A stretch of 37,018 bases of DNA from Paracoccaceae bacterium (GCA_902573175.1 CACGIS010000008.1:1-37018), one strand, 5' to 3'; counted from the stretch's first letter, positions 1 through 9,971 are shown. Notes: a model not told the origin generated them from the sequence alone. Numbers and translations: made by a program.

Positions 1-687
1 GGCATTGAAAAGTATGGGGCACCTAAGATAATTGCAAATGCACCAAGGGCCTTTATAGACCTGAATCGCTCAACAGACGAATTAGATCCTGCTTTAATAA
101 GCGGAATAAAAAATAATATACGAAGCCCACGAATTTCATCGGGATTGGGTGTAATCCCACGCGTTGTTTCTCATGGAAAAGAAATTTACCGAGGCAAGCT
201 CAGTTTGGAACAAGCGCAATTAAGAATAGAGTATTATTGGAAACCTTATCACAAAGACCTCTCAAATCTCCTCAAAAGGGCTCGGTCAATTTACGGCCAA
301 AGTTTATTGATAGATATGCACTCAATGCCACACGAAGCTGTTTCAACACAGTCATCTTTCATAAAGGCACCCGAAATTGTTGTCGGTGACAGGTTCGGCA
401 TGTCAAGTGATCCTGAATTCACAAACCTTATAGTTTCAATTTTAAAACAACACGGTTTTAGAGTCGCAAAAAACACACCCTTTGCAGGAGCCTTTATAAC
501 GAAACATCATGGGAAAATTAAAGATAGAACCCATGCCATTCAATTAGAAATTGATCGTTCTCTGTACATGGATGAAGAGCGAGTATTGCCAAATTCTGGA
601 TTTGAGAAATTGAAATCGCAGCTCTTCCCTGCGCTTATTCAAATTTCATCATTAATTTGCAAGTCAGACAAAATCGCCGCTGAATGA
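1..687 (+). CDS. N-formylglutamate amidohydrolase family protein (5' end cut by window)
   Basis: The reading frame is open from base 1 and ends with TGA at 685-687, giving 228 visible residues. The family is usually about 260-300 residues, so some tens of N-terminal residues lie outside the window. Family members hydrolyse N-formyl-L-glutamate to glutamate and formate (last step of one histidine-degradation route) or act on related N-acyl amino acids. Family-like stretches seen are APRAFIDLNRS near the start, then ELDP, SGLGVIPRVV, GKLSLEQA, PYH and LLIDMHSMP, which carry the acidic and histidine residues expected for metal binding. A TTG at 145 could be mistaken for the start, but homologous sequence continues upstream of it. 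The gene converges on dinB with no base between the two stop codons. No hut genes are visible, so the real substrate is uncertain. Confidence 0.85.
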   Translation, partial: GIEKYGAPKIIANAPRAFIDLNRSTDELDPALISGIKNNIRSPRISSGLGVIPRVVSHGKEIYRGKLSLEQAQLRIEYYWKPYHKDLSNLLKRARSIYGQSLLIDMHSMPHEAVSTQSSFIKAPEIVVGDRFGMSSDPEFTNLIVSILKQHGFRVAKNTPFAGAFITKHHGKIKDRTHAIQLEIDRSLYMDEERVLPNSGFEKLKSQLFPALIQISSLICKSDKIAAE

Positions 688-1941
688 TTAAAGGAGCGAT
701 CTGCCTTTTATCATTGCCTCATCTCCAAATTTTTCTCTAATCTCATCAGTAACACGCTCAACTTTAATTCGGTTGAGAGCTCCATCGTCCAAGAGTTCTG
801 GCTCACGCTGTGCTTGGCTTGCTAAACAAAGGCCCGACAAACCCGCACCGACAAGTCTAAATGGCCCATTTTCTATCGCTGCTTCCATCAAAGGATAAGT
901 TGAACGAAAAAGGACATCCGCCATATATGTTGGATCTCGTAAGGTCACCCTTCTTGTTATTATTTTATGATTTGATGATTTTAATTTTAAAATCATTATA
1001 GTTCCAGCCAGGCCCTTCGACTTCGCCCTCGATGAAACCTTTTCACAAAGCCTCCATAAATGCCCTTCTAATACGCGTATATTACTTGTGTTTTCATTTA
1101 AGGTTGTTTCATTAGAAATAGACTTAATTCGGTCACTATTCGACACAACCCGGGCATCTTGACCTCTTGCTAAAAACCATAAACGATCGCCCATAGATCC
1201 AAATTTACTGACTAGATCTTTTCTGTCCCACCTGAGCAAATCAAGGAAAGTCCTTATACCAGATTTTTCTAGTGACTTTTGCGTTGAAGCTCCAACGCCC
1301 CAAATCAAACGAATAGATTTGTCTTTTAAAAAAGAACTGGTTTCTGCCTCACCAATTATTGAATACCCATTTGGTTTATTAAGATCTGAAGCGATCTTTG
1401 CCAAAAATTTATTGTGCGAAAGTCCAATTGACCCTGTCAAACCTAAGTTATCACTGATCCTATCCATTAACTTTGCGAGCATTACTGCTGGTGGGGCTCC
1501 ATGCAATTTATGAGTGCCAGACATATCCATAAAAGCTTCATCAAGAGACAAGGGTTCGACCAAGGGAGTAATATCATTCATCATTGCCCTAATCTGTTGA
1601 CTTATTTCAGCATATATTTTCATCCGAGGCCGGATAACTACTGCATCTGGACATTTTTCCAAAGCCTTAAACATAGGCATCGCTGATTTTACACCACGTA
1701 TTCTGGCAATGTAGCAAGCAGTAGAAACAACACCCCGTCGCCCACCTCCAATAATTACAGGCTTATCTGCTAAATCTGGATTATCTCGCTTTTCAACACT
1801 TGCATAGAATGCGTCACAATCCATGTGGGCTATATTGAGGTCAAACAATTCACTATGTGATACCACCAAAGGTGAACTGCACCTTGGACAGCGCCCCTCT
1901 TCATTGAAAGTATTAAAACATTTTCTACATAACGACGGCAT
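688..1941 (-). CDS. dinB: DNA polymerase IV (Y-family translesion polymerase) with N-terminal zinc ribbon
   Basis: This is an error-prone polymerase that extends primers past damaged template bases. The 417 residues contain the Y-family catalytic acids D41 in MDCDAFYASVE and D134-E135 in SLDEAFMD, with Y46 at the steric-gate position that excludes ribonucleotides. The palm/fingers portion (about 35-200) is followed by a helix-hairpin-helix region near 215-240 and a little-finger domain near 270-380. Unlike E. coli DinB (about 350 residues), it starts with a four-cysteine motif, C5-x2-C8 and C18-x2-C21, which looks like a zinc ribbon; I recall the same extension in Rhodobacterales homologues. 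A typical C-terminal beta-clamp-binding peptide is not obvious. It lies 39 bases downstream of nadE on the same strand. No LexA box was recognised. Confidence 0.93.
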   Translation of the reverse strand: MPSLCRKCFNTFNEEGRCPRCSSPLVVSHSELFDLNIAHMDCDAFYASVEKRDNPDLADKPVIIGGGRRGVVSTACYIARIRGVKSAMPMFKALEKCPDAVVIRPRMKIYAEISQQIRAMMNDITPLVEPLSLDEAFMDMSGTHKLHGAPPAVMLAKLMDRISDNLGLTGSIGLSHNKFLAKIASDLNKPNGYSIIGEAETSSFLKDKSIRLIWGVGASTQKSLEKSGIRTFLDLLRWDRKDLVSKFGSMGDRLWFLARGQDARVVSNSDRIKSISNETTLNENTSNIRVLEGHLWRLCEKVSSRAKSKGLAGTIMILKLKSSNHKIITRRVTLRDPTYMADVLFRSTYPLMEAAIENGPFRLVGAGLSGLCLASQAQREPELLDDGALNRIKVERVTDEIREKFGDEAMIKGRSLL

Positions 1942-1980
1942 ACATTCATTTCATCGTATTGAATGGCTGAGCAAAATTAA

Positions 1981-3633
1981 CTATTCACTCCACCTGTTCA
2001 CTATCGGATAGCGCCTATCAAGCCAAAAAGCACGCTTACTTAACCGCGTCCCTGGTGCAGATTGATAGCGTTTATATTCATTTATAAATAGTAACCTTTG
2101 AACACGCTTAGCGTCCTCTTCTCTAAACCCTGCATTAGTACAATCCTCGACGGTTCCATCTTTATCAACGAGGATTTTTAATATTCCATCTAACACAAAA
2201 TAGTCTGGCAAACTGTCACTATCTTTTTGGTCAGGACGCAACTCAGCACTGGGTGGTTTTTCAATTATGTTTATCGGAATAACATTCAAACCAGAAGCCT
2301 TCATCCAAGGCCTAGTATTTTCATTACGCCATCTACAGATATCAAACACACGTGTCTTATAAAGATCCTTGATTGGATTATAACCACCGGCCATATCGCC
2401 ATATATAGTTGCATAGCCAACAGAAACCTCTGACTTATTTCCTGTGGTCAGCAACATTTCACCAAACTTATTGGATATTGCCATTAACAATAACCCTCGC
2501 AATCTGGATTGGATATTTTCTTCAGTTAAGTCAGGCTCTGTTCCCTTAAATAAATCTGAAAGTGTTTCAGAAATTGCCAGCCTGCCTTCTTCGATTGAAA
2601 GATAGTCATAACGACAATTTAAATTTTTAGATAATTCAGCAGCATCATCAAGCGAACCTTTGCTCGTGTACTCAGATGGAAGCATCACTGCTCTTACAGA
2701 TTGTGGACCCAATGCATCCGCAGCTATAGTTGCTACTAGAGCACTATCAACTCCTCCAGAAAGGCCTATAACAACTTTATCAAAACCTGCTTTTTTGCAG
2801 TAGTCGCGTAATCCAATTACCATGGCAAAATAGTCTGACTCTAAAGGATCAAGAATACGCGATTTGTGCCCTGGCTCAGCCATCCAGCTGTCTGCAGATT
2901 TTTTGAAGACGCAGGTTGCAATGTCTTCTTCAAATTGAGGCATTTGCAAAACGAGTTCGCCGCCAGGGTTTAGGACAAAAGATCCCCCATCAAAAACTTG
3001 ATCATCTTGGCCTCCTACTAAATTTAGATAAACAAGAGGTAGTCCACTTTCTACCACTCTCGAAACCATGACATTTTGCCTTATTTCTGTTTTACCCCTG
3101 TAATATGGGCTGCCATTAGGAACTAAAAGTGTTTGAGCCCCCGTCTCTGCTAGAGTCTCCACAATATCCGTGTGCCATGCGTCTTCGCATATTGGACTTC
3201 CTATCCGCATTTGATCAACCTGAAATGGTCCATCCACATTTCCAGACGAAAACAAGCGAACTTCATCAAAGACTTCTTCATTAGGAAGATGATGTTTTTT
3301 GATAATTGCCTGTATTTTACCCTCGAACAGAATGTAGTAGGCATTGTAGAGACTTTCCTTATCGCAAAACGGGCCACCAACAGCGATGGCTGGACCTCGC
3401 GAACATGCTTCTGCGATTTTTTTAATCGTATCAGCAGAAGCTTTTTGAAAAGCCGGTTTTAGAATTAAATCTTGGGGATTATAGCCCGTTATAAATAGTT
3501 CTGGAAATGCTATGATGTTACTTCGATCATCACGCGCTTTTTCCCATGCTGTCATTACTTTTTGGGCATTACCTTTTAGATCTCCAACAGTTGCGTTGAG
3601 TTGTGCCAAAGTAATTTTGAATTGATCGCTCAT
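1981..3633 (-). CDS. nadE: Glutamine-dependent NAD+ synthetase
   Basis: It catalyses the last step of NAD+ synthesis: ATP-dependent amidation of nicotinate adenine dinucleotide with ammonia released from glutamine. The 550-residue protein is two-domain. The N-terminal nitrilase-type glutaminase has the catalytic triad E45 (FPELF), K113 (KKHHLPN) and C149 (SPICEDAW). The C-terminal synthetase has the ATP-pyrophosphatase loop GLSGGVDSAL at about 286-295, and GNKSEVSVGYATIYGDM further on. I chose the ATG at 3633 rather than an in-frame ATG at 3657, because AAGGGA lies 6 bases before it and the family begins just before the FKITLAQLN strand. The length fits glutaminase-fused NadE. dinB follows 39 bases downstream and dnaE lies about 80 bases upstream, all on the minus strand, so co-transcription is possible. 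Confidence 0.95.
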   Translation of the reverse strand: MSDQFKITLAQLNATVGDLKGNAQKVMTAWEKARDDRSNIIAFPELFITGYNPQDLILKPAFQKASADTIKKIAEACSRGPAIAVGGPFCDKESLYNAYYILFEGKIQAIIKKHHLPNEEVFDEVRLFSSGNVDGPFQVDQMRIGSPICEDAWHTDIVETLAETGAQTLLVPNGSPYYRGKTEIRQNVMVSRVVESGLPLVYLNLVGGQDDQVFDGGSFVLNPGGELVLQMPQFEEDIATCVFKKSADSWMAEPGHKSRILDPLESDYFAMVIGLRDYCKKAGFDKVVIGLSGGVDSALVATIAADALGPQSVRAVMLPSEYTSKGSLDDAAELSKNLNCRYDYLSIEEGRLAISETLSDLFKGTEPDLTEENIQSRLRGLLLMAISNKFGEMLLTTGNKSEVSVGYATIYGDMAGGYNPIKDLYKTRVFDICRWRNENTRPWMKASGLNVIPINIIEKPPSAELRPDQKDSDSLPDYFVLDGILKILVDKDGTVEDCTNAGFREEDAKRVQRLLFINEYKRYQSAPGTRLSKRAFWLDRRYPIVNRWSE

Positions 3634-3639
3634 GTATCG

Positions 3640-3645
3640 TCCCTT
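3640..3645 (-). promoter_or_regulatory. Ribosome binding site deciding the nadE start
   Basis: Read on the minus strand this is AAGGGA, 6 bases before the ATG at 3633-3631. The alternative upstream ATG at 3657 would place this site inside the coding region. Confidence 0.7.
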
Positions 3646-3711
3646 ACGGCTGAACATTTAGCAGAAAATTTATTGGTGGAAAGTTTTTACTCAAGCTGAT
3701 TTGAACATTAT

Positions 3712-6700
3712 CTATATTTCTTCAACTTCCACCACCCCACTGAGACTTTTAATCGCCCCCCTAATTTGTGGATTTATGGGGAAATTTTCGCCTAAATCAA
3801 TTTCAACTTCCCCGGGCAAAGTTGAATTAATGAGACGCAAGTATATTGGACCTTTGGCCCCAAGTTTAACTTGATCTTTGGATTGATCCAACACTGAAGC
3901 AACAGAACTTATTACTTTTTCATCATTGACGAAAATTCTCATTCCTTCTGCGTCAACATTTGAAATACCAAGGTCCAAAGGACTAATTGACCTCGCCAAC
4001 AACTTAATTTGATCCGACTCTAACGAAGCTTCTGCAGTAATTAAAATCTTTGAACCAGTCTCTATATATTCTCTCGACTTTTCTAAAACATCTGAAAATA
4101 AAGTTGCCTCATATGAACCTGTCTTATCGCTCAATTGGAGAAACGCAAAACGGTTACCGCGCGCTGATTTTCTTTCTTGTCGGTTGGCTACTACACCTGC
4201 CATTTTGGCAATAAAAGGACCAGCTTCAGCTTTGCTGACTACTTCATCTAAAGTCAAAACTCCATTTCGTTTTAAAGCACCTGCGTAATCGCCTAATGGA
4301 TGATCAGACAAATAAAAGCCTATAGCGATATATTCCTCAGCTAATCGTTCAGCTGGAAGCCAGTCTTGAAAATCCTTAATGCGGGGCTCAGGCAAATCAA
4401 CACCAGTTTCACCAAACAAAGAGACTTGTTTCGATGATTTTTGTTCGTGAACAGCCACTGAATAATTAACTAAATCCTCAAGCGCCGCGAAGACCCTTTT
4501 TCTATTAGAGTCAAGTTGATCAAAAGCACCTGCCCTCACCAACATTTCTAACGGCCTTTTACCTATTCGTTTTAAATCAACTCTTCTAGCAAAATCAAAC
4601 AGAGTTGAAAAAGAGGTCGACCCTCTTGCCTCTGTTATAAGCTGCATAGCCTCAATTCCGACATTTTTGAGCGCGCCCAAACCATAAACTAAATCACCAT
4701 TAACTACTGAAAATGTTGCATTAGATTTGTTTATACAAGGCGGTACGAATGAAAGCTCTAACTCTTTTTTAACAACTTTCTCAAAATATATTGCAAGTTT
4801 CTCGGTAAGATGAATGTCGCAATTCATTACACCTGCCATAAATTCTAATGGATGATTAGTTTTCAACCAAGCAGTTTGATAACTTACTACCGCATAAGCC
4901 GCAGCGTGCGATTTATTAAATCCATAATTTGCAAACTTTTCTAATAAATCAAAAATTTCAGAAGCTTTGCTGGTATCAACGCCATTTTCTGCGGCACCTT
5001 TTTCAAATTTTGGACGCTCGGCATCCATTGCCTCTTTAATCTTTTTACCCATTGCTCTACGCAATAAATCAGCTTCACCTAAACTGTACCCAGCCATGAC
5101 TTGAGCAATTTGCATAACTTGTTCTTGATAAACTATTATGCCCTGTGTCTCTTCCAAAATATCGTCAATCAAAGGGTGTATTGATATGCGCTCCTTTAAA
5201 CCATTTTTCACCTCACAATAAGCTGGAATATTTTCCATTGGGCCTGGTCGGTATAAAGCCACCAATGCCACAATATCCTCAATACAATTTGGCTTCATTC
5301 GCTTAAGCGCATCCATCATGCCTTGGCTCTCAACCTGAAAAACTGCATAAGTTTTGGCAGATGAATAGAGCTGGTAGGTTGCCTCATCATCCAAGGGGAT
5401 AGCATTAATTTCGTTTTCAGCACCAGTTTGGGGTGAATAGAGTTCCGAGCCATCAGCACTCACATGGAGCGGACGACCAGACTTTAATATTAATTCGACA
5501 GCATTCTGAATAACCGTTAGAGTTTTTAAGCCTAAAAAGTCAAACTTAACCAATCCCGATTGTTCAACCCATTTCATATTATACTGAGTTGCCGGCATAT
5601 CTGATTTTTGATCTTTATATAGCGGCACAAGTGAGTCTAAAGGCCTATCACCAATCACAACTCCGGCAGCATGCGTTGCAGCGTTTCTTAAAAGACCTTC
5701 AACTTCTTTTCCATAATACAAAAGCCTTTGCACGACTTCTTCATTTTTTGCCTCTTCTTTAAGTCTAGGCTCTTCTTCTATTGCTTTTTCTATTGATACT
5801 GGTTTGACACCCTCAACTGGTATCATCTTAGCAAGTCGGTCTACTTGACCGTAGGGCATCTGTAGGACACGGCCAATATCTCGGATAGCTGCCTTGGACA
5901 GTAATGCACCAAAGGTGATTATTTGACCGACACGATCATGACCATATTTTTCCTGTACGTATCGTATCACTTCCTCTCTACGATCCATGCAGAAATCAAT
6001 ATCAAAATCAGGCATAGATACTCTATCTGGATTTAAGAAACGCTCGAAGAGTAGCGAATACCTAATTGGATCCAGATCTGTTATCGTAAGCGAGTAAGCT
6101 ACAAGTGATCCAGCACCCGAACCCCTACCGGGACCTACGGGAATTTTATTTTTTTTGGACCATTGGATAAAATCTGCAACAATTAAAAAGTAACCGGGAA
6201 AACCCATGTTAATTATCACATTGAGCTCAAAATCTAATCTTTTTTGGTAATCTTCTATAGATGCCGCATGTGGAATTACCGCGAGCCTTTTTTGCAAGCC
6301 TTCATTAGCTTGCCGTCGTAACTCAGCAACTTCATCATCTGCAAATTTTGGCAATATTGGGTCACGGCATGAAACCATAAAAGAGCAGCGCTTGGCAATT
6401 TCTATAGTATTTTCTATTGCTTCAGGAATATCAGCAAAAAGCGCCAACATTTCAGACGATGTTTTAAAATAATGTTGCCGGGTTAGCCGTCTTCTGGGTT
6501 CTTGCTGATCTACATAAGCACCATCAGCTATACACAGCAAAGCATCATGAGATTCATAAGCTTCAGATGTTAAAAAATGTACATCATTTGTTGCAACTAC
6601 CGGTATTTCCATTTCGGTTGCAATTTTTAAAAAGAATGGCTCCGTTTTTTGCTCAAGAGCAGGTAGTCCACCCTCCTCAGGATGTCGCTGCAATTCGATA

Positions 6701-7218
6701 TAGAAGCGGTCACCAAATATTTCTAATAGGTTAGAGGCGTAATTTATTGCCTTATCTATCTGCCCTTCTCCAATCAATGATCCTAGCGGCCCATCTGGAC
6801 CCCCTGAGAGACATATTAAGTCATCTGAGTGATCTTTTAACTGAATAAGGTCTACTCTGGGGAAACCTCTCTTGTCTTCGTCGAGGTAGAGACAAGAATT
6901 TAATTTCATTAAGTTTTGATAACCCTTTTCACTCTGAGCCATCAAAATAATTGGTGCTACTTTAGGAAGCGACTCGCCAACTTTTGGATCTGTGTATTGA
7001 ATGTCTATCTGACAACCAATTATCGGCTGCACACCCTTACTGCTAGCAGAGACTGAAAATTCTAACGCGCAAAATAAATTATTTTTATCTGTTACAGCCA
7101 CTGCTGGCATATCGGCTTCGATGCAAAGGTCAGGCAGAGATTTTAAACGTATTGCCCCCTGTAAAAGCGAGTATTCAGAATGAACTCGTAGGTGGACAAA
7201 TTGGGCAGCCAAAGACAT
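3712..7218 (-). CDS. dnaE: DNA polymerase III subunit alpha
   Basis: This is the catalytic polymerase subunit of the replicative holoenzyme. The 1168 residues are close to the usual 1150-1180. Order of parts: N-terminal PHP domain (HLRVHSEYSLLQGA near residues 9-22), palm with the catalytic aspartates in PDFDIDF around residue 400 and the third acidic position in KFDFLGLKTLT near 555, fingers and clamp-binding region in the middle, and an OB-fold at about 1000-1090 (VAGVVANRQERKSARGNRFAFLQLSD). It is the DnaE1 type, not PolC or the error-prone ImuC/DnaE2. The start at 7218 has a weak GGAAA-like ribosome site. A 157-base gap separates it from the divergent ABC-transporter gene and holds its promoter, which I could not place convincingly. 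Confidence 0.97.
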   Translation of the reverse strand: MSLAAQFVHLRVHSEYSLLQGAIRLKSLPDLCIEADMPAVAVTDKNNLFCALEFSVSASSKGVQPIIGCQIDIQYTDPKVGESLPKVAPIILMAQSEKGYQNLMKLNSCLYLDEDKRGFPRVDLIQLKDHSDDLICLSGGPDGPLGSLIGEGQIDKAINYASNLLEIFGDRFYIELQRHPEEGGLPALEQKTEPFFLKIATEMEIPVVATNDVHFLTSEAYESHDALLCIADGAYVDQQEPRRRLTRQHYFKTSSEMLALFADIPEAIENTIEIAKRCSFMVSCRDPILPKFADDEVAELRRQANEGLQKRLAVIPHAASIEDYQKRLDFELNVIINMGFPGYFLIVADFIQWSKKNKIPVGPGRGSGAGSLVAYSLTITDLDPIRYSLLFERFLNPDRVSMPDFDIDFCMDRREEVIRYVQEKYGHDRVGQIITFGALLSKAAIRDIGRVLQMPYGQVDRLAKMIPVEGVKPVSIEKAIEEEPRLKEEAKNEEVVQRLLYYGKEVEGLLRNAATHAAGVVIGDRPLDSLVPLYKDQKSDMPATQYNMKWVEQSGLVKFDFLGLKTLTVIQNAVELILKSGRPLHVSADGSELYSPQTGAENEINAIPLDDEATYQLYSSAKTYAVFQVESQGMMDALKRMKPNCIEDIVALVALYRPGPMENIPAYCEVKNGLKERISIHPLIDDILEETQGIIVYQEQVMQIAQVMAGYSLGEADLLRRAMGKKIKEAMDAERPKFEKGAAENGVDTSKASEIFDLLEKFANYGFNKSHAAAYAVVSYQTAWLKTNHPLEFMAGVMNCDIHLTEKLAIYFEKVVKKELELSFVPPCINKSNATFSVVNGDLVYGLGALKNVGIEAMQLITEARGSTSFSTLFDFARRVDLKRIGKRPLEMLVRAGAFDQLDSNRKRVFAALEDLVNYSVAVHEQKSSKQVSLFGETGVDLPEPRIKDFQDWLPAERLAEEYIAIGFYLSDHPLGDYAGALKRNGVLTLDEVVSKAEAGPFIAKMAGVVANRQERKSARGNRFAFLQLSDKTGSYEATLFSDVLEKSREYIETGSKILITAEASLESDQIKLLARSISPLDLGISNVDAEGMRIFVNDEKVISSVASVLDQSKDQVKLGAKGPIYLRLINSTLPGEVEIDLGENFPINPQIRGAIKSLSGVVEVEEI

Positions 7219-7362
7219 AAAATTTCCAGAAAATTAACTCTTTTATAAGGTTTGCCCCAAATTTTATTTTTTAACAACGCGTATTTCTAAAAATTTTGAC
7301 TTGAGCAAGAAATTAATGTCCGTAAAGTGAGACTCTCTTAAAGTCGTTAACTGAAAGTTCAT

Positions 7363-7368
7363 GGAGGA
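7363..7368 (+). promoter_or_regulatory. Ribosome binding site deciding a GTG start for the BMP-transporter ATPase
   Basis: GGAGGA lies 7 bases before GTG at 7376. It overlaps an in-frame ATG at 7361 that has no ribosome site of its own, so GTG at 7376 is the better start. Confidence 0.75.
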
Positions 7369-7375
7369 ATGTCGC

Positions 7376-8899
7376 GTGGCCGAAGTTTTGCTGCAATTGG
7401 ACGGCATATCCAAATCATTTCCCGGTGTAAAAGCTAACGATGAAGTAAGTTTTCAAATCAATTCAGGCGAAATCCACGCACTACTGGGCGAAAACGGTGC
7501 GGGAAAATCAACGCTTGTTAAAATGATATACGGCTTAATGCAGCCAGATTCTGGCAGTATGAAGCTGGGTTCAGAAAATTTCAGACCCTCAGAACCAAGT
7601 AAAGCTCGGCAAAGTGGTATAGCAATGGTCTTCCAACATTTTTCCTTATTTGATGCTTTAAATGTTGCCGAAAACATTGCTTTAGGAATGGAAAACCCAC
7701 CAAGATTACAAGACTTGTCAGAAGAAATTGAAACTGTGTCAAAATCATATGGGCTTCCATTGGGCCCTAGAAGATTGGTTGGCCAATTATCAGCTGGGGA
7801 GCGTCAACGAGTTGAAATAATTCGATGCCTTCTCCAAAATCCTAAGTTACTTATAATGGATGAGCCTACCTCTGTTTTGACACCAAATGAAGTCAAAACA
7901 CTTTTTGAGACGCTGTTAAGATTAAAGGGTGAAGGCAAGTCAATCTTATACATCTCACATAAATTGGAAGAAATTCGCGAAATTTGTGATTATGCAACAA
8001 TTCTTCGAAACGGGAAAAAAGTAGGATCCTGTATACCGAGAGACACCAGCGCAAAGCAAATAGGAGAAATGATGGTTGGCAAGTCTTTCTCCAGCCCTTC
8101 TAGAAAAACTCGAGCATTTGGTGAGGAATTATTGAAAGTTTCAAATCTTTCTATTCGAACTAAAGACTTTTTTGGGACCTCATTATCAAACATCAATTTT
8201 TCTGTTCGTGTTGGTGAAATATTAGGAATTGGGGGCGTGGCTGGCAACGGCCAAGATGAGCTACTATCGGCACTTTCTGGTGAAGACAAAACAAGTCCGT
8301 CAACAATTAAAATATTTAACCAACCTATTGGTAAATTAGCTCCAGATGAGCGTAGAGCCATAGGGATGCGAGCCGCTCCAGAAGAGAGGTTGGGTCATGC
8401 AGCTGCACCTGCAATGACGTTAATCGAGAACACGCTTATCACCTCTCACTCTGAAGACGTAATAAACCAATTGGGAATTATTAAATTTGACAATGTCAAA
8501 GAAAAAACAAAAGATATTGTTTCTGAATTTGATGTCAGGACCGCAACTTTAGATAATGCAGCTGCTTCCTTATCAGGTGGCAATTTACAAAAATTTGTTA
8601 TCGGCAGAGAAATTTTACAAAAACCACGGGTTTTCGTTGTTAATCAACCAACTTGGGGCGTTGATGCAGCAGCAGCAGCATTCATAAGACAGTCAATATT
8701 AAATTTAGCTTCCAATGACTCTGCGGTCGTTGTGATTAGTCAGGATTTGGACGAACTCTTCGAAATTTGCGACACTTTTTCCGTTTTAACAAATGGGCGT
8801 ATGTCAAAATCACACAATATACGCAGCTTATCATCAGAAGATGTGGGTTTATTAATGGGAGGATCTGATTTGGATCGTAAAAGCCATGATACAGCTTGA
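7376..8899 (+). CDS. ABC transporter ATPase, BMP/simple-sugar (nucleoside) type, two ABC domains
   Basis: This is the energy-coupling subunit of an importer of the BMP family, whose characterised members take up nucleosides or related compounds. The 507 residues hold two ATPase domains in tandem. The first has Walker A GENGAGKST at 38-46, signature LSAGERQRVE and Walker B LLIMDEPTSVL. The second is degenerate, as is usual in this family: GVAGNGQDEL replaces Walker A, SGGNLQKFV is the signature, and the Walker B end reads NQPTWGVD, with NQ where DE would be catalytic. So the complex probably has one fully active site. The start is taken as GTG 7376. The end overlaps the first permease by 14 bases, which suggests translational coupling. 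It heads a four-gene importer operon. Confidence 0.92.
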   Translation: MAEVLLQLDGISKSFPGVKANDEVSFQINSGEIHALLGENGAGKSTLVKMIYGLMQPDSGSMKLGSENFRPSEPSKARQSGIAMVFQHFSLFDALNVAENIALGMENPPRLQDLSEEIETVSKSYGLPLGPRRLVGQLSAGERQRVEIIRCLLQNPKLLIMDEPTSVLTPNEVKTLFETLLRLKGEGKSILYISHKLEEIREICDYATILRNGKKVGSCIPRDTSAKQIGEMMVGKSFSSPSRKTRAFGEELLKVSNLSIRTKDFFGTSLSNINFSVRVGEILGIGGVAGNGQDELLSALSGEDKTSPSTIKIFNQPIGKLAPDERRAIGMRAAPEERLGHAAAPAMTLIENTLITSHSEDVINQLGIIKFDNVKEKTKDIVSEFDVRTATLDNAAASLSGGNLQKFVIGREILQKPRVFVVNQPTWGVDAAAAAFIRQSILNLASNDSAVVVISQDLDELFEICDTFSVLTNGRMSKSHNIRSLSSEDVGLLMGGSDLDRKSHDTA

Positions 8900-9971
8900 G
8901 AAACGTCGCAATATTTCTAAATTCTGGACAACCTTAACGCCAGTTATTGCGGTTTTTTTGACCATGTCATTTGGAGGATTGATGTTTGGGCTCTTGCTAG
9001 GCGATTTTTCTTCTGCATTTGGTGCGATTAAGTTAATATTCTGGGATCCTTTATTTGATGAAAATTTTGCCCCGTATGCCAGACCTCAACTTCTCGTAAA
9101 AGCAGGACCAATCATTCTAATTGCTATTGGACTTTCGATTGGTTTTAAAGCAGGGATATGGAATATTGGTGCTGAGGGACAATATATTTTGGGAGCGATC
9201 TTTGGTGCCTCCATTGCTCTTAGCCTTTACCCTCAAGAGAGCATCCTTATTTTTCCTGCTATGATTTTAGCGGGTGCTTTGGGAGGCTTTATTTGGGCAT
9301 TAATACCGGCTCTTTTGAAAGTATATTTTAAAACAAACGAAATATTGGTTTCGTTAATGCTAGTATATGTAGCGGAGAACATTCTTGCTTCCGTCAGCCA
9401 AGGCCTATTACGAAATCCAGAGGGCATGGGACTTCCAGGCAGTAGGAATTTAAAAGATTACCCAAGTGCGCACAATTCTGAAATAATTCCTAATTCTGGG
9501 ATGCACTGGGGCGTTTTGACAGCATTTTTAGCTGTAATTTTAGCTTATTTTTTATTTCTGAAACATCAAAAAGGCTACGAAATAAGACTAGCCGGTGAAG
9601 CGCCAAAAGCGGCTTATTTCGCCGGAATTAATCCGTCAAAAACAATTATTTTTTGTATGGGCATGTCTGGGCTCTTGGCCGGAATGGCTGGCCTCTTTGA
9701 AGTGGCCGGGCCTGCAGGGCAAATCACTATGTCTTTCAATTCAGGCTATGGTTTCACTGCAATCATCGTCGCATTTTTGGGCCGTTTAAATCCCTTGGGT
9801 ATATTATTGGCAGGTCTTCTAATGGCGTTAACTTATATTGGTGGTGAAATTGCACAGCTCATGCTTGGATTACCAGGAGCTTCAATTCAGCTATTGCAAG
9901 GAATGCTTCTCTTCTTTCTGTTGGCTACAGACATTTTTACCAATTACAGATTTAAATCCAGGAGTTCTTAA
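8886..9971 (+). CDS. ABC transporter permease, BMP-type nucleoside importer, subunit 1
   Basis: This is an inner-membrane channel subunit, 361 residues, with about 8-10 hydrophobic segments. After a short basic N-terminus the first segment lies near residues 15-40. The stretch KAGIWNIGAEGQYILGAIFGA around 90-110 is typical of the BPD_transp_2 family, and a second typical block is the glycine-rich MSGLLAGMAGLFEVAGPAGQI around 258-278. It is the longer of the two permeases, as in YufP-like systems. The ATG lies within the end of the ATPase gene. The next permease starts 1 base after its TAA. Confidence 0.92.
   Translation: MIQLEKRRNISKFWTTLTPVIAVFLTMSFGGLMFGLLLGDFSSAFGAIKLIFWDPLFDENFAPYARPQLLVKAGPIILIAIGLSIGFKAGIWNIGAEGQYILGAIFGASIALSLYPQESILIFPAMILAGALGGFIWALIPALLKVYFKTNEILVSLMLVYVAENILASVSQGLLRNPEGMGLPGSRNLKDYPSAHNSEIIPNSGMHWGVLTAFLAVILAYFLFLKHQKGYEIRLAGEAPKAAYFAGINPSKTIIFCMGMSGLLAGMAGLFEVAGPAGQITMSFNSGYGFTAIIVAFLGRLNPLGILLAGLLMALTYIGGEIAQLMLGLPGASIQLLQGMLLFFLLATDIFTNYRFKSRSS

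Noticed and set aside
7296-7328. TTGACT / TAAAGT as promoter of the importer operon
   Set aside because: Spacing is 21 bases, too long, and alternative pairings are poor; the true promoter in the 7219-7375 gap could not be placed.
7990-8361. Open frame of 123 codons on the minus strand inside the importer ATPase gene
   Set aside because: Serine- and proline-rich shadow of a well-conserved ATPase; no independent support.
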